In this document: positions 8,121-16,739 of the stretch, in pieces
Position numbering within the stretch: position 1 is the first letter of the stretch
How the letters are laid out: the number at the start of each line of letters is the position of its first letter
Source: JAIOQJ01 sp963718635
Lineage (GTDB): Bacteria > Planctomycetota > Planctomycetia > Gemmatales > Gemmataceae
Assembly: GCA_963718635.1 (NCBI GenBank)
Contig: OY970367.1
Location: 2,108,001 to 2,172,000 of the forward strand
DNA: 64,000 nt
Reading direction: 5' to 3'
Program-made: the position numbers and the translations under genes
Notes under the pieces: generated by a model
Told to the model about the DNA's origin: nothing
Database searches by the model: none
The model's input: the letters and a program-made list of their open reading frames with translations, nothing else

Positions 8121-8748
8121 ATGCTAACAAATTCGCTAGGGCAACCGGTACTCACCAGAACAGATATGCTACAAGCCGCGCTCCATCATCGAAGCTGGGG
8201 CTGGTCCGTGTCCCAACTAACGGAAAGCGGGCAGCCGGAAGATGTTCCAATCTCGCCGGCCGCATGATCGAGAACTTGGCCGACTCTTCGACCGTCCAAC
8301 CGTCAATGGCGTGGCAGTGATTCTAGGTAGCGTTTCTGGTGGTTTGGCTTGCCGAGACTTCGACACAGTTGATGGCTACCGAAAATGGGCCAGTTCACAC
8401 GAATGTCTTGCTACTGCTCTGCCAACAGTGCAAACCGGTCGGGGTTATCACGTCTACTTCCGAACGCAATATGAGTCTTATGCCAATCTGCGCGATGGTG
8501 AACTTCGTGACGCCAGCAAATTCTATTGTCTAATTCCACCGTCGCCGCATCCGTCAGAAATCGTCTATCGTTGGATGAATGGCTTTCCGTCAGGTCCGAG
8601 CGATTTTCCGCTGCTAGATGTTGCCGATGCCGGCTTTTCTGCGCGAAACTCGCGCGGTGCGCCCGTCTCGAAAATCGCGATCAAAAAACGAAAAAGAAGA
8701 CTACCGAGAGGATTGCCAGCACAGCCAAAACGAGCCAAAAGACTCTAA
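8121..8748 (+). pseudogene. Bifunctional primase/polymerase (Prim-Pol) remnant
   Basis: The coding sense starts at ATG 8121 (MLTNSLGQPVLTRTDMLQAA, then LHHRSWGWSV). It jumps frame twice between about 8190 and 8250, where TNGKRAAGR and then FQSRRPHDRELGRLF are read, and continues in one frame to the stop at 8748. The core GVAVILGSVSGGLACRDFD carries the RDFD acidic motif of Prim-Pol enzymes, which copy and prime DNA on plasmids, phages and integrative elements; TGRGYHVYFRT and LIPPSPHPS follow as expected. It is the first replication gene after the tRNA. Two breaks in 80 bp suggest real decay, but single-base errors are frequent in this window. The C-terminal basic stretch looks out of frame. 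Confidence 0.7.
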
Positions 8749-8769
8749 TACCTCTTGTGTCAACTTTTC

Positions 8770-9309
8770 ATCACCATTTCTTTGGGAAGCAGTGAGACGC
8801 ACGCTTCCGGACGCGGCTGGTGAACGACATCGTCGATTGTTCGCCCTTGCTCGCTATCTGAAGGCGATTCCAGAACTCGCAGGGGCTCAGGTCCAAACAT
8901 TGCAAGGAATCGTCCGCCGCTGGCATCTCTTGGCAATGGACGCGCTAGCGACCCAAGAATGGTCCACTAGCTGGAAAGATTTTCGGGATGCGTGGCGAAG
9001 ACGAAATACCCTATAGGAACCGGCTATCTTGAAGACAAATTGAGTGCTTCAACTCGCGACGTAGGTAACGCCGCGGAAAGGCTCGTCGCGGTTTGCCGGA
9101 CTCTGCAGCTGATCGCGGGCGATAGGCCGTTTTTTTTATCGTGTCGATCGGCACAGCGCTGGGCCGGTTTCGGAAACCGTACAACCGCATCGATTCGACT
9201 TACGGAATTGGTTGAACGCGGAGTCCTATCACTGGAAAAGTCAGGCAGCCGCGGCAATTCACGTCGTCGCGCTGCAGAGTATCGATTCTTAGGAGAGATT
9301 GCCCGATGA
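8770..9309 (+). pseudogene. Replication-associated winged-helix protein, frameshifted
   Basis: Readable as LWEAVRRTLPDAAGERHRRL and FALARYLKAIPELAG up to WSTSWKDFRDAW near 9000. After a frame change it reads TKYPIGTGYLEDKL to the stop at 9309, ending in a winged-helix block (FFLSCRSAQRWAG, RLTELVERGVLSLEKSGSRG, AEYRFLGEI). In planctomycete integrative elements such proteins commonly follow Prim-Pol genes; the C-terminal part resembles a DNA-binding domain that selects on the replication origin or promoter (inference). The open frame upstream of 8770 overlaps the end of the Prim-Pol gene, so the true start is unclear. One single-base shift near 9000 would restore the protein. Confidence 0.5.
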
Positions 9310-9412
9310 GCGCGAAATAAAATCGGATTGGTCGAAATCACAATGTTACACGGCCAAATTCACTGGCGATACCAGTTTGTTGGACGTTAAGGCGAACGGA
9401 GGGTGTCCGAAA

Positions 9413-9570
9413 ATGCCCGGAAATGTTTGTGATAACGCTGCCTTGGTTCTCACCGCACGCCGTTCCCTCGTTGATGCCGCCCACGAAGTCGGCGTGAATG
9501 AACGAACGCTCCGTCGCTCGAAACGGGATGCTCAATTTCTGCGACAAGTGGCCTCTTTTCGCGGGGGTAG
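9413..9570 (+). pseudogene. Helix-turn-helix (terminase small-subunit-like) N-terminal fragment
   Basis: ATG 9413 is preceded by GGAGGG at 9 nt. The residues ALVLTARRSLVDAAHEVGVN and ERTLRRSKRDAQFLRQV form the N-terminal helix-turn-helix of a phage/element protein family that resembles small terminase subunits. Beyond FLRQV the sequence loses similarity. The matching C-terminal half appears on the opposite strand just to the right, so the gene seems to have been cut by an inversion or a rearranged copy. Confidence 0.45.
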
Positions 9571-9629
9571 CTGGCTACGGGTCTGGGTCGTCTTTGTTCT
9601 ATTGAGACCGATGCGGCGTAGTTGATTCA

Positions 9630-9850
9630 TACTCACTCTTTCATCCTCCTCCACAGTGAGGGCTTCAATCGCCTCTAGCCGAGCGTTGAGTCCAACGACA
9701 GCGGTCTGCAATTCAGCACTTTTCCGGAGTTCGCTGGCAACGGTAATACGGAACGGGCGGCGGCCAATCTTATTCCCTCTGCATTGCTGCCAAGAAGCCC
9801 TTTTAGAACCTCGGCAGCATATTTTCGTCTAGAACGGCAAAATGTCGGAG
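9630..9850 (-). pseudogene. C-terminal fragment of the same HTH protein family, opposite strand
   Basis: On the minus strand RSRRKYAAEVLKGLLGSNAE and GIRLAAARSVL lead, after a one-base shift, into SELRKSAELQTAVVGLNARL and EAIEALTVEEDERV. This is the regular heptad-like tail that usually follows the HTH domain in the family seen at 9413-9570. The two halves face each other, which points to an inversion breakpoint between about 9570 and 9640. Confidence 0.4.
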
Positions 9851-9990
9851 TTGCCCGCGACCACTGATTCCAGATCCCCAGCACACTGCTGGCTCGACCG
9901 AAGGTCCGTGGCCGCAAATCAGCTATTGCCGCGTTCAATGTGTCGATTCTGCGGCTGGATCCCAAAGGAACCTCTAAGGGCGGCCATTGC

Positions 9991-11331
9991 TTACACCATA
10001 AGGTACGACCGCAATTCGGTGTAGAGCTTTTGGCAGCGGTCGCGCCACTCGGGAACCTGGAAGCTGAGAGGATCGGCGAAGGGACGGAACATCACGGTGA
10101 GATCGAGCCGATCGCCGCGCCGACCCGCCTTTTCCATGCGCATTTCGATCTCGACAGGGTGTTGGTCGTTCGCGTTCGCGTGCTTGACCGGAGTGCTGCC
10201 GGCCGGGGCCTGCTGGTTGAGCCGGATCCGCAGCAGGCCGGGTTCGCTGGCAACGACCGTCGCCCCCATGTCTTCGAGGAAGCCGCGTAGCTTTACGACC
10301 GCAAGTGGTTCGGGCATGTAGGCGGCCATTCGGTGAACGATGGCGTTCTGCTCGGCAGCCGGCGCATGGGTGGACTGCTTCGGCGGCGCCGACGCGCGGG
10401 CCAGGGCGGGGACCAAGGCTTCCGCGGGCCGGACTGCGGCCCAGATGTCGGTGCCGATGGCCTTGCTGAATTGCCGGGCAAGTTCCTTGGCCGACCGCGG
10501 CCGTTCCACGGGGTATTTCGAAAGGCAAAGCTGGACAACGGTCTCGACCGTGCGCGACAGGCCCCGGGCGCCGACTGCGCCGAAGCTCAACGCCGGTTCG
10601 TGCACGTGGGCGTGCACGATGCCATACATGTCCCTTGGGATGAACGGCAGCTGGCCCGTGAGCATTTCGAAGAGAATGATGCCGACGCTGTAAATGTCGG
10701 CACGGGCGTCAATGGTGTCGCCGCGCAGCGCCTCGGGACTGATGTAAATTGGCGTGCCCGCCGCCTGCGTGTGAGCGGCGCCCGCCAGCCGCTCGGCCGT
10801 GAAGTGCGGCTTGTGCGTGAATTGCGCTATCCCGAAATCCATCACGCGCAGCGATTTGCCGGAAGAGCCGACGACCATGAGGTTGGAAGGCTTCAAGTCG
10901 CGATGGACGATGTTTACGCTGTGAGCTGCATAAAGAGCGCGGCAGAGATGCCCAAGCAAAAGCCCTACCTGCGCGAGCGGCAGGCGCTTTTGCTTTTCCA
11001 GAAGCGCTTCCAGGGTGACTCCGGGCACGTATTCCATCGCCAGGCAGGGGCCGCGCGGGTCCAGGCAGGAGGAATCGAGGATCTGCACGATATATGGATG
11101 CCGCAGTTGCGTCATGCACTGAATTTCAGCTTCGAACATCTTCCGCGTTTGCGGATCGGCGGCAATCTCCGGGTGCATCATCTTGACGACGACGCGGCGG
11201 TCCGGCATGCCCTTAGGATGAGCCAGGTAGACTTCTCCCATGCTTCCCTGGCCAATAACGCCCAGCGAGACATACCGGCCCATGAAGAGATCGGCCATGC
11301 TCTTGCACTCCGGAACAACGTTCATTCTCAA
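9991..11331 (-). CDS. Hanks-type serine/threonine protein kinase
   Basis: A 446-residue soluble kinase. The glycine loop GQGSMGEVYLA, the ATP lysine K50, the catalytic HRDLKPSN (Asp145), the DFGIAQ metal motif (Asp165) and GTPIYISPEAL are all intact, so it should be active on Ser/Thr. The catalytic domain spans about residues 18-285. The remaining 160 residues have no transmembrane helix and no domain I recognise; a basic, Pro/Ala-rich linker leads to a region ending LSFQVPEWRDRCQKLYTELR. The start may be ATG 11331 or the second Met at 11298. It is the best-preserved gene of the left half of the island but has no obvious partner; phosphatase, FHA and sigma-factor genes are absent nearby. Confidence 0.9.
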   Translation of the reverse strand: MRMNVVPECKSMADLFMGRYVSLGVIGQGSMGEVYLAHPKGMPDRRVVVKMMHPEIAADPQTRKMFEAEIQCMTQLRHPYIVQILDSSCLDPRGPCLAMEYVPGVTLEALLEKQKRLPLAQVGLLLGHLCRALYAAHSVNIVHRDLKPSNLMVVGSSGKSLRVMDFGIAQFTHKPHFTAERLAGAAHTQAAGTPIYISPEALRGDTIDARADIYSVGIILFEMLTGQLPFIPRDMYGIVHAHVHEPALSFGAVGARGLSRTVETVVQLCLSKYPVERPRSAKELARQFSKAIGTDIWAAVRPAEALVPALARASAPPKQSTHAPAAEQNAIVHRMAAYMPEPLAVVKLRGFLEDMGATVVASEPGLLRIRLNQQAPAGSTPVKHANANDQHPVEIEMRMEKAGRRGDRLDLTVMFRPFADPLSFQVPEWRDRCQKLYTELRSYLMV

Positions 11332-11384
11332 TCAAAATTCATAGCACGCTCCGCCCAATCCGGCAAACCGCGGCCATCGAAAAC

Positions 11385-11489
11385 GTCAGGGCTTTTTCTC
11401 GTTTCAAACTGGGGGACTTGCCGAGAAGTATTTCAAGGACCTACGGCGTCAATTTCCTTGCCAATCGTGAAATAAGAAAAGGCCCTGAC
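11385..11489. repeat. Inverted repeat upstream of the IS110 fragment
   Basis: The 15-bp arms at 11385-11399 and 11475-11489 match at 14 positions and enclose 75 bp. They lie between the kinase start and the IS110 5' region. They may mark an element end or fold in a transcript. Confidence 0.45.
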
Positions 11490-11695
11490 TCTAGGAAAGC
11501 CATGGTGCTCCGCCGGTCAGGTGCAGCGCCTGGATACTTCTCATGGCTTTGATGGAGACGGGTCGAAGGCTCGTCCCAAGTAAAACAGAGATCGCGGGCA
11601 AGCCCGGTCTGACGTGGAAGTTTCAGCCGGCACTCGGGGTGCCGACAACCACGATGCGAGATCGGCGCTTCGGCCCGTCCCCAAGGAGGCATGAG
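11490..11695 (+). ncRNA. IS110 left-end non-coding region, possible bridge RNA
   Basis: About 200 bp without a convincing reading frame directly precede the IS110 start codon. They contain several short hairpins, for example around 11553-11581, 11631-11645 and 11665-11682. In IS110 elements this position carries the non-coding RNA that guides recombination (bridge RNA). Because the transposase is truncated, any RNA would be a fossil or act in trans. The assignment rests on position only. Confidence 0.3.
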
Positions 11696-11925
11696 ATGCG
11701 CCTCTACAATCAACAGCACCGATTCTATTGCGGCGTCGATATGCATGCAAGAAGCATGTTCACGCACGTGCTCAACCGGGCCGGCCGGACGGTCTTGGCA
11801 AAGGATCTGCCGGCCGGCCCCGAGTTTGTCCTGGACGCCATCAAGCCGTACCGCGACGGACTCGTCGTCGGTTGCGAGTGCATGTTCGCCTGGTACTGGC
11901 TGGCCGACTTGTGCAAAGACGAGGC
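11696..11925 (+). pseudogene. IS110-family transposase, N-terminal fragment
   Basis: ATG 11696 follows a strong AAGGAGG. The residues MRLYNQQHRFYCGVDMHARS, then AGPEFVLDAIKPYRDGLVVG and ECMFAWYWLADLC, are the RuvC-like DEDD domain of IS110 recombinases, with its first Asp (GVDMH) and Glu (VGCECMF) present. Similarity stops at about 11925, where the frame runs into unrelated sequence antisense to the truncated Replic_Relax gene. The C-terminal serine domain is missing. A C-terminal IS110 piece at 15336-15988 appears to come from a different subgroup, judging by its linker, so the two are probably not halves of one insertion. Confidence 0.75.
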
Positions 11926-12617
11926 TCACCAGGGCGAACGCTCGAAGCGACCGCGAAGGAATGGGACACTCGATCCCGCTCGATCCGGAAGGCCGCATGC
12001 GTCCGGCGCCCAACCCGACCCTGTTGCCTTGAATTCGCCCCCGCGCAGTGGATCGGCATCAAGACACGCCAGGCGTTGACGGAACGAACCGAATAGATCG
12101 GCTCGCTTCCGCAGTCAATCTCGACCATGAACCGAAATGGGATCCCGTCCTTTTCGAGCGTGAAGGCGCAGTCGGGAAGTAGTCGCTCCCGGCCGACCTG
12201 GAGTTTCAGCGTGTTCTCGCGGTAGAACTCTTGGACGGGGATCTGGAAGTGGTGGGCCGCGCAAAGCGTCTTCACGACGAAGTCGGCGATCGCGAAGGTG
12301 TGCTGCTGGCGCCCGACGCCAATTTCCTGGAATGCATGTTTCGAGTGGGGACGAACGTCGCGTCCATGCAGCATCCGAAAGCCCATCGGAGCTAGGAAGT
12401 AGTAGCTCGGACTGCCGAGGCGGCCCGCAAGCCCTCCGAACCGGGCTTGTCGCACCGGGCCGCTCGTGAGTTTCTGCAAACGAGCCCGCACTTTCCGCTC
12501 GGATGTGAAGCGACCGTTCACGAAAATCTCGCTCAGAGCCAGTAGCTGCCCGGCCGTGAGCGGCGTCTTATCAAGTGCGGCCAGTATCTCCTCGTCGCGG
12601 GCAGTGATTGTTGGCAT
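11841..12617 (-). pseudogene. Replication-relaxation (Replic_Relax) family protein, 3' end replaced
   Basis: From ATG 12617 the first ~190 residues form an intact N-terminal winged helix (TARDEEILAALDKTPLTAGQ, then RKVRARLQKLTSG) and the Replic_Relax core ending in LLPDCAFTLEKDGIPFRFMV and EIDCGSEP. Such proteins help start rolling-circle or conjugative replication. From about 12050 leftward the reading continues as arginine-rich sequence antisense to the IS110 fragment, so the natural C-terminus was lost when IS110 DNA arrived. It is divergent from the TOPRIM primase gene, with 47 bp between starts, a layout common in planctomycete integrative elements. Confidence 0.65.
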
Positions 12618-12664
12618 GGCCCGGCAGGAGAGCGTAGCATCCAGTCACCTTTTCCGAAATTCGC

Positions 12665-13888
12665 ATGGAACGCAAAAAACCGTTCGTCAACGTCGATGAG
12701 TTGATGCCGCAAGTGAGCCTCGAACAGGCATCGTCGTTCTACGGCTACGTCCTTCCCGAACTTATCCGGGTTGGCAGCGAGACCCGCACGGCTTGCTTCC
12801 TGAACTGCGGCAAGTCGAAAGAGACGGGCGACCGGGCGTTGGCGATCCAAGCTGACGAACCGCTGAAGACTTGGTTCTGTCACCAGTATGGTTGCGGCAA
12901 GAACGGCAACCTGGTCTCGCTCTGCGACATGATGAAGCCGGGGCCGGTCTCCGGCGGCCGGCCACGCGGCGAACGGTTCAAGGAGATCGCCGCCGATTTG
13001 GTGGCGATGGTGTCGGGGGCGGCCAAGCAAGTCCTAGCGCCAGGCCAAGTCGTGCCACCGAAGCCCGTCCCTCCGCCAAAAAAGGTGAATATTATCCTAA
13101 AGGAATCGGACAATGAACGGGCGCGCGGCCTCGTCAATCTCGACGAGAAGTTCGTCACGGACATCGCGGCGATGACGCCGAAAGCCTCGGCATATTTTCG
13201 CCGCCGGGCCTACCTCACGCCCGATGTCTGCCGCAAATGGCGGATGGGTTTTCTCCCCCGCGACACCGGCGGCGAAGACCGCTCTGGTGGCACCATGCGC
13301 GGTAAGGTCACCTACTGCTACCGCGATGAGAAGGGCGAACCGCTGACTTGGTTCGGTCGCGATCCCGAGTTTGAGGAGAAACACCAAGGCTGGGAAACGT
13401 CTGACAAGAGCGAGCGGGAACCGGAGAAATTTCACTTCGTGAAGGGATTCCACCGGGGCCTGGAACTCTTCGGCCGCGAGCACCTAACGGAAGCGCACAA
13501 ACTGGAGAAGCTCAAGCGGCTCGGCCTAATCCTGGTTGAAGGCTCGAACGACGTGATCCGCTTGGACACGCTCGGCGTTCCGGCCCTGGGACTCTGCAGC
13601 AATACGATCACCCGCGACCAAGCGACCCTAGCTGCGACGATCGCACGCGAACACGCGAGCGGTATCGTAACGGTCTTCCTGGACTGCGACACCGAAGGCG
13701 AGAACGGTATGAAGCAGTGCCTGGGCTACCTTGCCCAACTATGTCCGGTTCGGCTCGCTTGGACGAGCAAAATGTTCGGCGGTAAGTTCAAGGGCCGGCA
13801 ACCGGAAGCGATCCGTCTGGAGGAGTGGAATGAAATCGAGGCGTATCTGACGACGGGGAAGGGGGACGGGTGGACGCTCTCGGCCTGA
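12665..13888 (+). CDS. DnaG-like TOPRIM primase of a mobile element
   Basis: A 407-residue protein with a CHC2-like zinc finger at the N-terminus (ACFLNCGKSKETG, then WFCHQYGCGKNGNLVSL), a linker rich in proline at about 125-145, a primase core (FLPRDTGGEDRSGG, then MRGKVTYCYRDEKGEPLTWF) and a TOPRIM domain. The TOPRIM glutamate lies in LILVEGSNDVIRLDTLG and its acidic pair in VFLDCDTEGENG. It would make RNA primers for element replication. Length is shorter than chromosomal DnaG, with no DnaB-binding C-terminal domain. It is the only complete replication gene left in the island. ATG 12665 shares a 47-bp spacer with the divergent Replic_Relax gene. Confidence 0.85.
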   Translation: MERKKPFVNVDELMPQVSLEQASSFYGYVLPELIRVGSETRTACFLNCGKSKETGDRALAIQADEPLKTWFCHQYGCGKNGNLVSLCDMMKPGPVSGGRPRGERFKEIAADLVAMVSGAAKQVLAPGQVVPPKPVPPPKKVNIILKESDNERARGLVNLDEKFVTDIAAMTPKASAYFRRRAYLTPDVCRKWRMGFLPRDTGGEDRSGGTMRGKVTYCYRDEKGEPLTWFGRDPEFEEKHQGWETSDKSEREPEKFHFVKGFHRGLELFGREHLTEAHKLEKLKRLGLILVEGSNDVIRLDTLGVPALGLCSNTITRDQATLAATIAREHASGIVTVFLDCDTEGENGMKQCLGYLAQLCPVRLAWTSKMFGGKFKGRQPEAIRLEEWNEIEAYLTTGKGDGWTLSA

Positions 13889-14429
13889 CATCACGCTAAT
13901 GCGATCACCGCAACGCACTCCGCAACATCGCTTCGGTGTCAGGCGAGTCGATGAAGAGATATGACTGCCGCCGCGATCATTGCACTATCCCCAATCGAAA
14001 ATGCGCGTCGGTGGGTCGGACCGCAGCAGGCTTCGGGTATTGGATAGGCAGGATAATTGATCGGTTGGCAGCCTCCTGAGCTTCGCAAGCAATCCGTCGC
14101 TCGTCACCGTGGTAGAATAATATCAATGACCGAGCGAGAACTTCCGTGTAACGCCAATGCTGCCAGAAGCTAAGAACGATTTTCCAAAGTGCTTTTATCT
14201 CGACCAGAACAAGTAAATCGACCTCGCGAGAGCACACTACGGGAGGCCGGAGGGGGGGCGGCTCAAGCCCTGCCTCGAAGCGGTGCGCTCCGCGGTTAAG
14301 TCCTGGAAGCTGCTGGTGCCGTTCTCGGTCACGAATGCGATTGAGGCATTGATCCCCCGCGATGACGGCCGACGGAACCCTTCCGGCGGAGCCATGACGG
14401 CAGAGCCACCGCCCGCGTTCGCCCTCCCG

Positions 14430-15120
14430 CCGCTGGTTGAACGAACCCTCGGTGACGTAGCGATAGATCGCCACTTCTTCGTTCTCGTTGCCTTGGCGGA
14501 GGATGCGGCCCTCGCGCTGTTCGATCTCGGCCGGCTTCCAGGGAGCGTCCAGATGATGCAGTGCGACCAGGCGTTTCTGGACGTTGGTGCCCGTGCCCAT
14601 CTTCTGCGTGCTGCCCAAAAGCACCCGCACTTGGCCGCTACGGACTCTCACGAACAGCGACTGCTTCTTGGCGTCCGAATCCGCTTCCCAATGGCGGCGA
14701 TCTGCTCGCGGGGGATTCCATGAGCGACCAACTTCGTTGAGATATCGTCGTAAGCCGAATATCCCCAGGGCGTCTCATGAACACCCAAGTCGCCGAAGAC
14801 CAGCGGGGCACCGCGTGTCGCTGCGGTTCGGTTCGGTTCCAAATTGCCGCGACACTCTCGACCAGTGCATTGACCTTCGATCCTGGGAAATCAGGGCGTC
14901 AGCGGCAAGCATCCGGGCCGAAATCGCGAGCTTACGTCCGTCGGTGGTGATCTTGAGTGCGCTGTCCTCCCGCGGATCGACTTTCTGCGAGCGAATCCGC
15001 TCGTATCGTTCCGCGAGTTGCATTTGAAGAGCCCGCTGCTCCTCGGACATGGGGCAGGCGACGACGATCGGTTTGCCGGTTTCCCGCAGCGCGTTGTACT
15101 GCTGCTGAGTCAGGTCAAAG
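14430..15120 (-). pseudogene. Large SNF2/DEAD-type helicase, C-terminal remnant
   Basis: The remnant is read from right to left in three frames. First comes ETGKPIVVACPMSEEQRALQ and IRSQKVDPREDSALKITTDG; then APLVFGDLGVHETPWGYSAY; then VRVRSGQVRVLLGSTQKMGT with EIEQREGRILRQGN. The last is helicase motif VI (QREGRILRQGN). These blocks belong to the C-terminal helicase half of very large methylase/helicase proteins carried by conjugative plasmids and phages. The N-terminal methylase and motifs I-III are absent and the tail is replaced at about 14430, so this is truly truncated, not only frameshifted. Confidence 0.7.
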
Positions 15121-15335
15121 CTGGGCGAAGACGATGATCGGCTTTGCCTGGATACTGGCGACCACACATTCGACATCGAAGTTTATCTAAGCATTGGCGA
15201 CGTGAATTAATGGGTCCCTGACTTTGCCCGCCGGTGCCGACTCTGGCTCGAGATAATCCTTCCGCATGCGACCTTTGATCCGGTTCGCGGTATTTCGGAT
15301 CGTGAACTAGGTGCGAACTACGTTCGAGCCTGACC

Positions 15336-15988
15336 ATGTGGGAGAAGTACCAGCAAGTAATCGCCGAGGTCGATACGGACATCGCCGCGCACTTTGCAAC
15401 CATGCGGCGTCAGACCGAGTTGTCACCCTTGCCGCCCAAGCCACGCGTGCGCGGACGCAAGCCGCACGACCCGCGCTTCGACGTGCGGACGACTCTGTAC
15501 TATGCGACCGGCGTCCACCTGACAGCCATCTAAGGCATCGACGAGTTGCACGCCTTGACTTTGATCGGCGAGTTGGGCGGCGACTTCACGAAGTGGCCGA
15601 CGGTCAAGCACTTCAGCAGTTGGCTGGGGTTGTGTCCGAACTGGAAGAAGACCGGCGGCAAGGTGAAGTCGAGCAAGACCCGCCAAGGCAAGAACCGGGC
15701 GGCGGGCGTCTGGCGGCCTGGAGCCTGATGCGCAGCAAGAGCTACCTGGGTGCGTACCTGCGAAGGCAGCGATCCCGCCTCGGCGCGCCCAAGGCGATCA
15801 CGGCCACGGCTCACAAGTTAGCGCGCATTGTCTACAACCTGATGCGTTACGGCTTGGCCTACATGAAGCAAACGGAAGAAGCTTACGCCCTGCAGATGCG
15901 CGAACGGCAGGAAAAACAGTTGCGGCGTAAAGCCAAAGAGTTGGGCTACGAGTTGACCACGCCACAACCAACACCCGCAGCCATTTAA
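15336..15988 (+). pseudogene. IS110-family transposase, C-terminal fragment
   Basis: MWEKYQQVIAEVDTDIAAHF begins mid-protein at the coiled linker. The Transposase_20 domain follows: GIDELHALTLIGELGGDFTK, FSSWLGLCPNWKKTGGKVKS, then after a shift near 15710 APKAITATAHKLARIVYNLM and RRKAKELGYEL to the stop at 15988. An in-frame TAA at 15531 interrupts TAI-GIDELHA. The DEDD domain is missing. The linker PPKPRVRGRKPHDPRFDVR is characteristic of a longer IS110 subgroup. Confidence 0.75.
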
Positions 15989-16073
15989 AGCACCCGCTGT
16001 CGATGCCCAATGCCCGCACTACGAACCAAGCCAACCAGGAGCAAACCGACAGAACAAATCGATGCGAACCTTC

Positions 16074-16101
16074 AAAAAAACTCCGCGCGACTTGCGCGGA
16101 G
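16074..16101 (-). terminator. Rho-independent terminator of the 151-residue gene
   Basis: On the minus strand CTCCGCGC pairs with GCGCGGAG around a 5-nt loop and is followed by seven T. It begins about 50 bp after the stop of the gene at 16152. Confidence 0.85.
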
Positions 16102-16151
16102 AGTACGAGCCGAGCGAAACACGCAAACGGCTCAATCAACCGCCCTCGGCA

Positions 16152-16607
16152 TCAACGCCAAAGGAAGTTCCTGGGGCGGCTCGGTCGATATGTATCCTCG
16201 TTGCAACTTGTTTCGACGATGCACTCCCCGAGCCGAAGGGATCGAAGGAACTCGATGAACCGATCCCGGAGCGACTTCGGTATTTCGTCCTCACGGTCAC
16301 AGTAAAGGGAAACCGAGTGGCGGTCAACTTTCCCCTCGACGGATGTAGCATCGCTGTTTCGCAAGCGAAACCGAAACCGGGGGTTTAGGGCGTATCCTTT
16401 GCGCCGCTCGCTGCGCACGACGACATTATCTTCAGGCATGCTGAGCTTTGGCGCAATAGCAATGTGCTTCTCGACATTCCCGTCGAATTGGTCCGTGAGG
16501 CCGAACTGCAAAGCGTCGCCGAACCAAAGCTGAAGCCGCGCCAATACTCGCAACGGATCGAGCGATCCGACGTATTCCTTGCCAGGGGGGATGAACGCGC
16601 CGATCAT
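16152..16607 (-). CDS. Hypothetical protein downstream of the integron integrase
   Basis: A 151-residue protein I do not recognise. The start at 16607 (MIGAFIPPGKEYVGSLDPLR) is preferred over the upstream ATG at 16679 because it has GAGGA 8 nt before it. Visible parts are a moderately hydrophobic middle (VLARLQLWFGDALQFGL) and a basic, charged second half with an arginine-rich strand (RKGYALNPRFRFRLR) and a helix (KSLRDRFIEFLRSL). There is no signal peptide or membrane segment. A good terminator follows, so it is probably a real transcription unit. It lies on the same strand as, and downstream of, the intI-like gene. No attC site was recognised around it, so calling it a gene cassette would be speculation. 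Confidence 0.5.
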   Translation of the reverse strand: MIGAFIPPGKEYVGSLDPLRVLARLQLWFGDALQFGLTDQFDGNVEKHIAIAPKLSMPEDNVVVRSERRKGYALNPRFRFRLRNSDATSVEGKVDRHSVSLYCDREDEIPKSLRDRFIEFLRSLRLGECIVETSCNEDTYRPSRPRNFLWR

Positions 16608-16739
16608 GCTTTTCTTCCTCGCCGAAACCGGCGAGTTTGCAGCCGAACAGTTATTGGTTAACATTCCCGCGCAAACCATCCCGTAGCATCGCGCGATCTA
16701 TCTCGATTCAGCTTGTCAATCATCTTGGCATCCAACGGA

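Noticed and set aside
10333..11475. 380-residue plus-strand frame opposite the kinase
   Set aside because: Shadow of the kinase gene; no recognisable domain and biased composition.
11696..15988. The two IS110 pieces as halves of one element split by cargo
   Set aside because: The linker and domain style of the C-terminal piece belong to a different IS110 subgroup, and the central region is absent from both.
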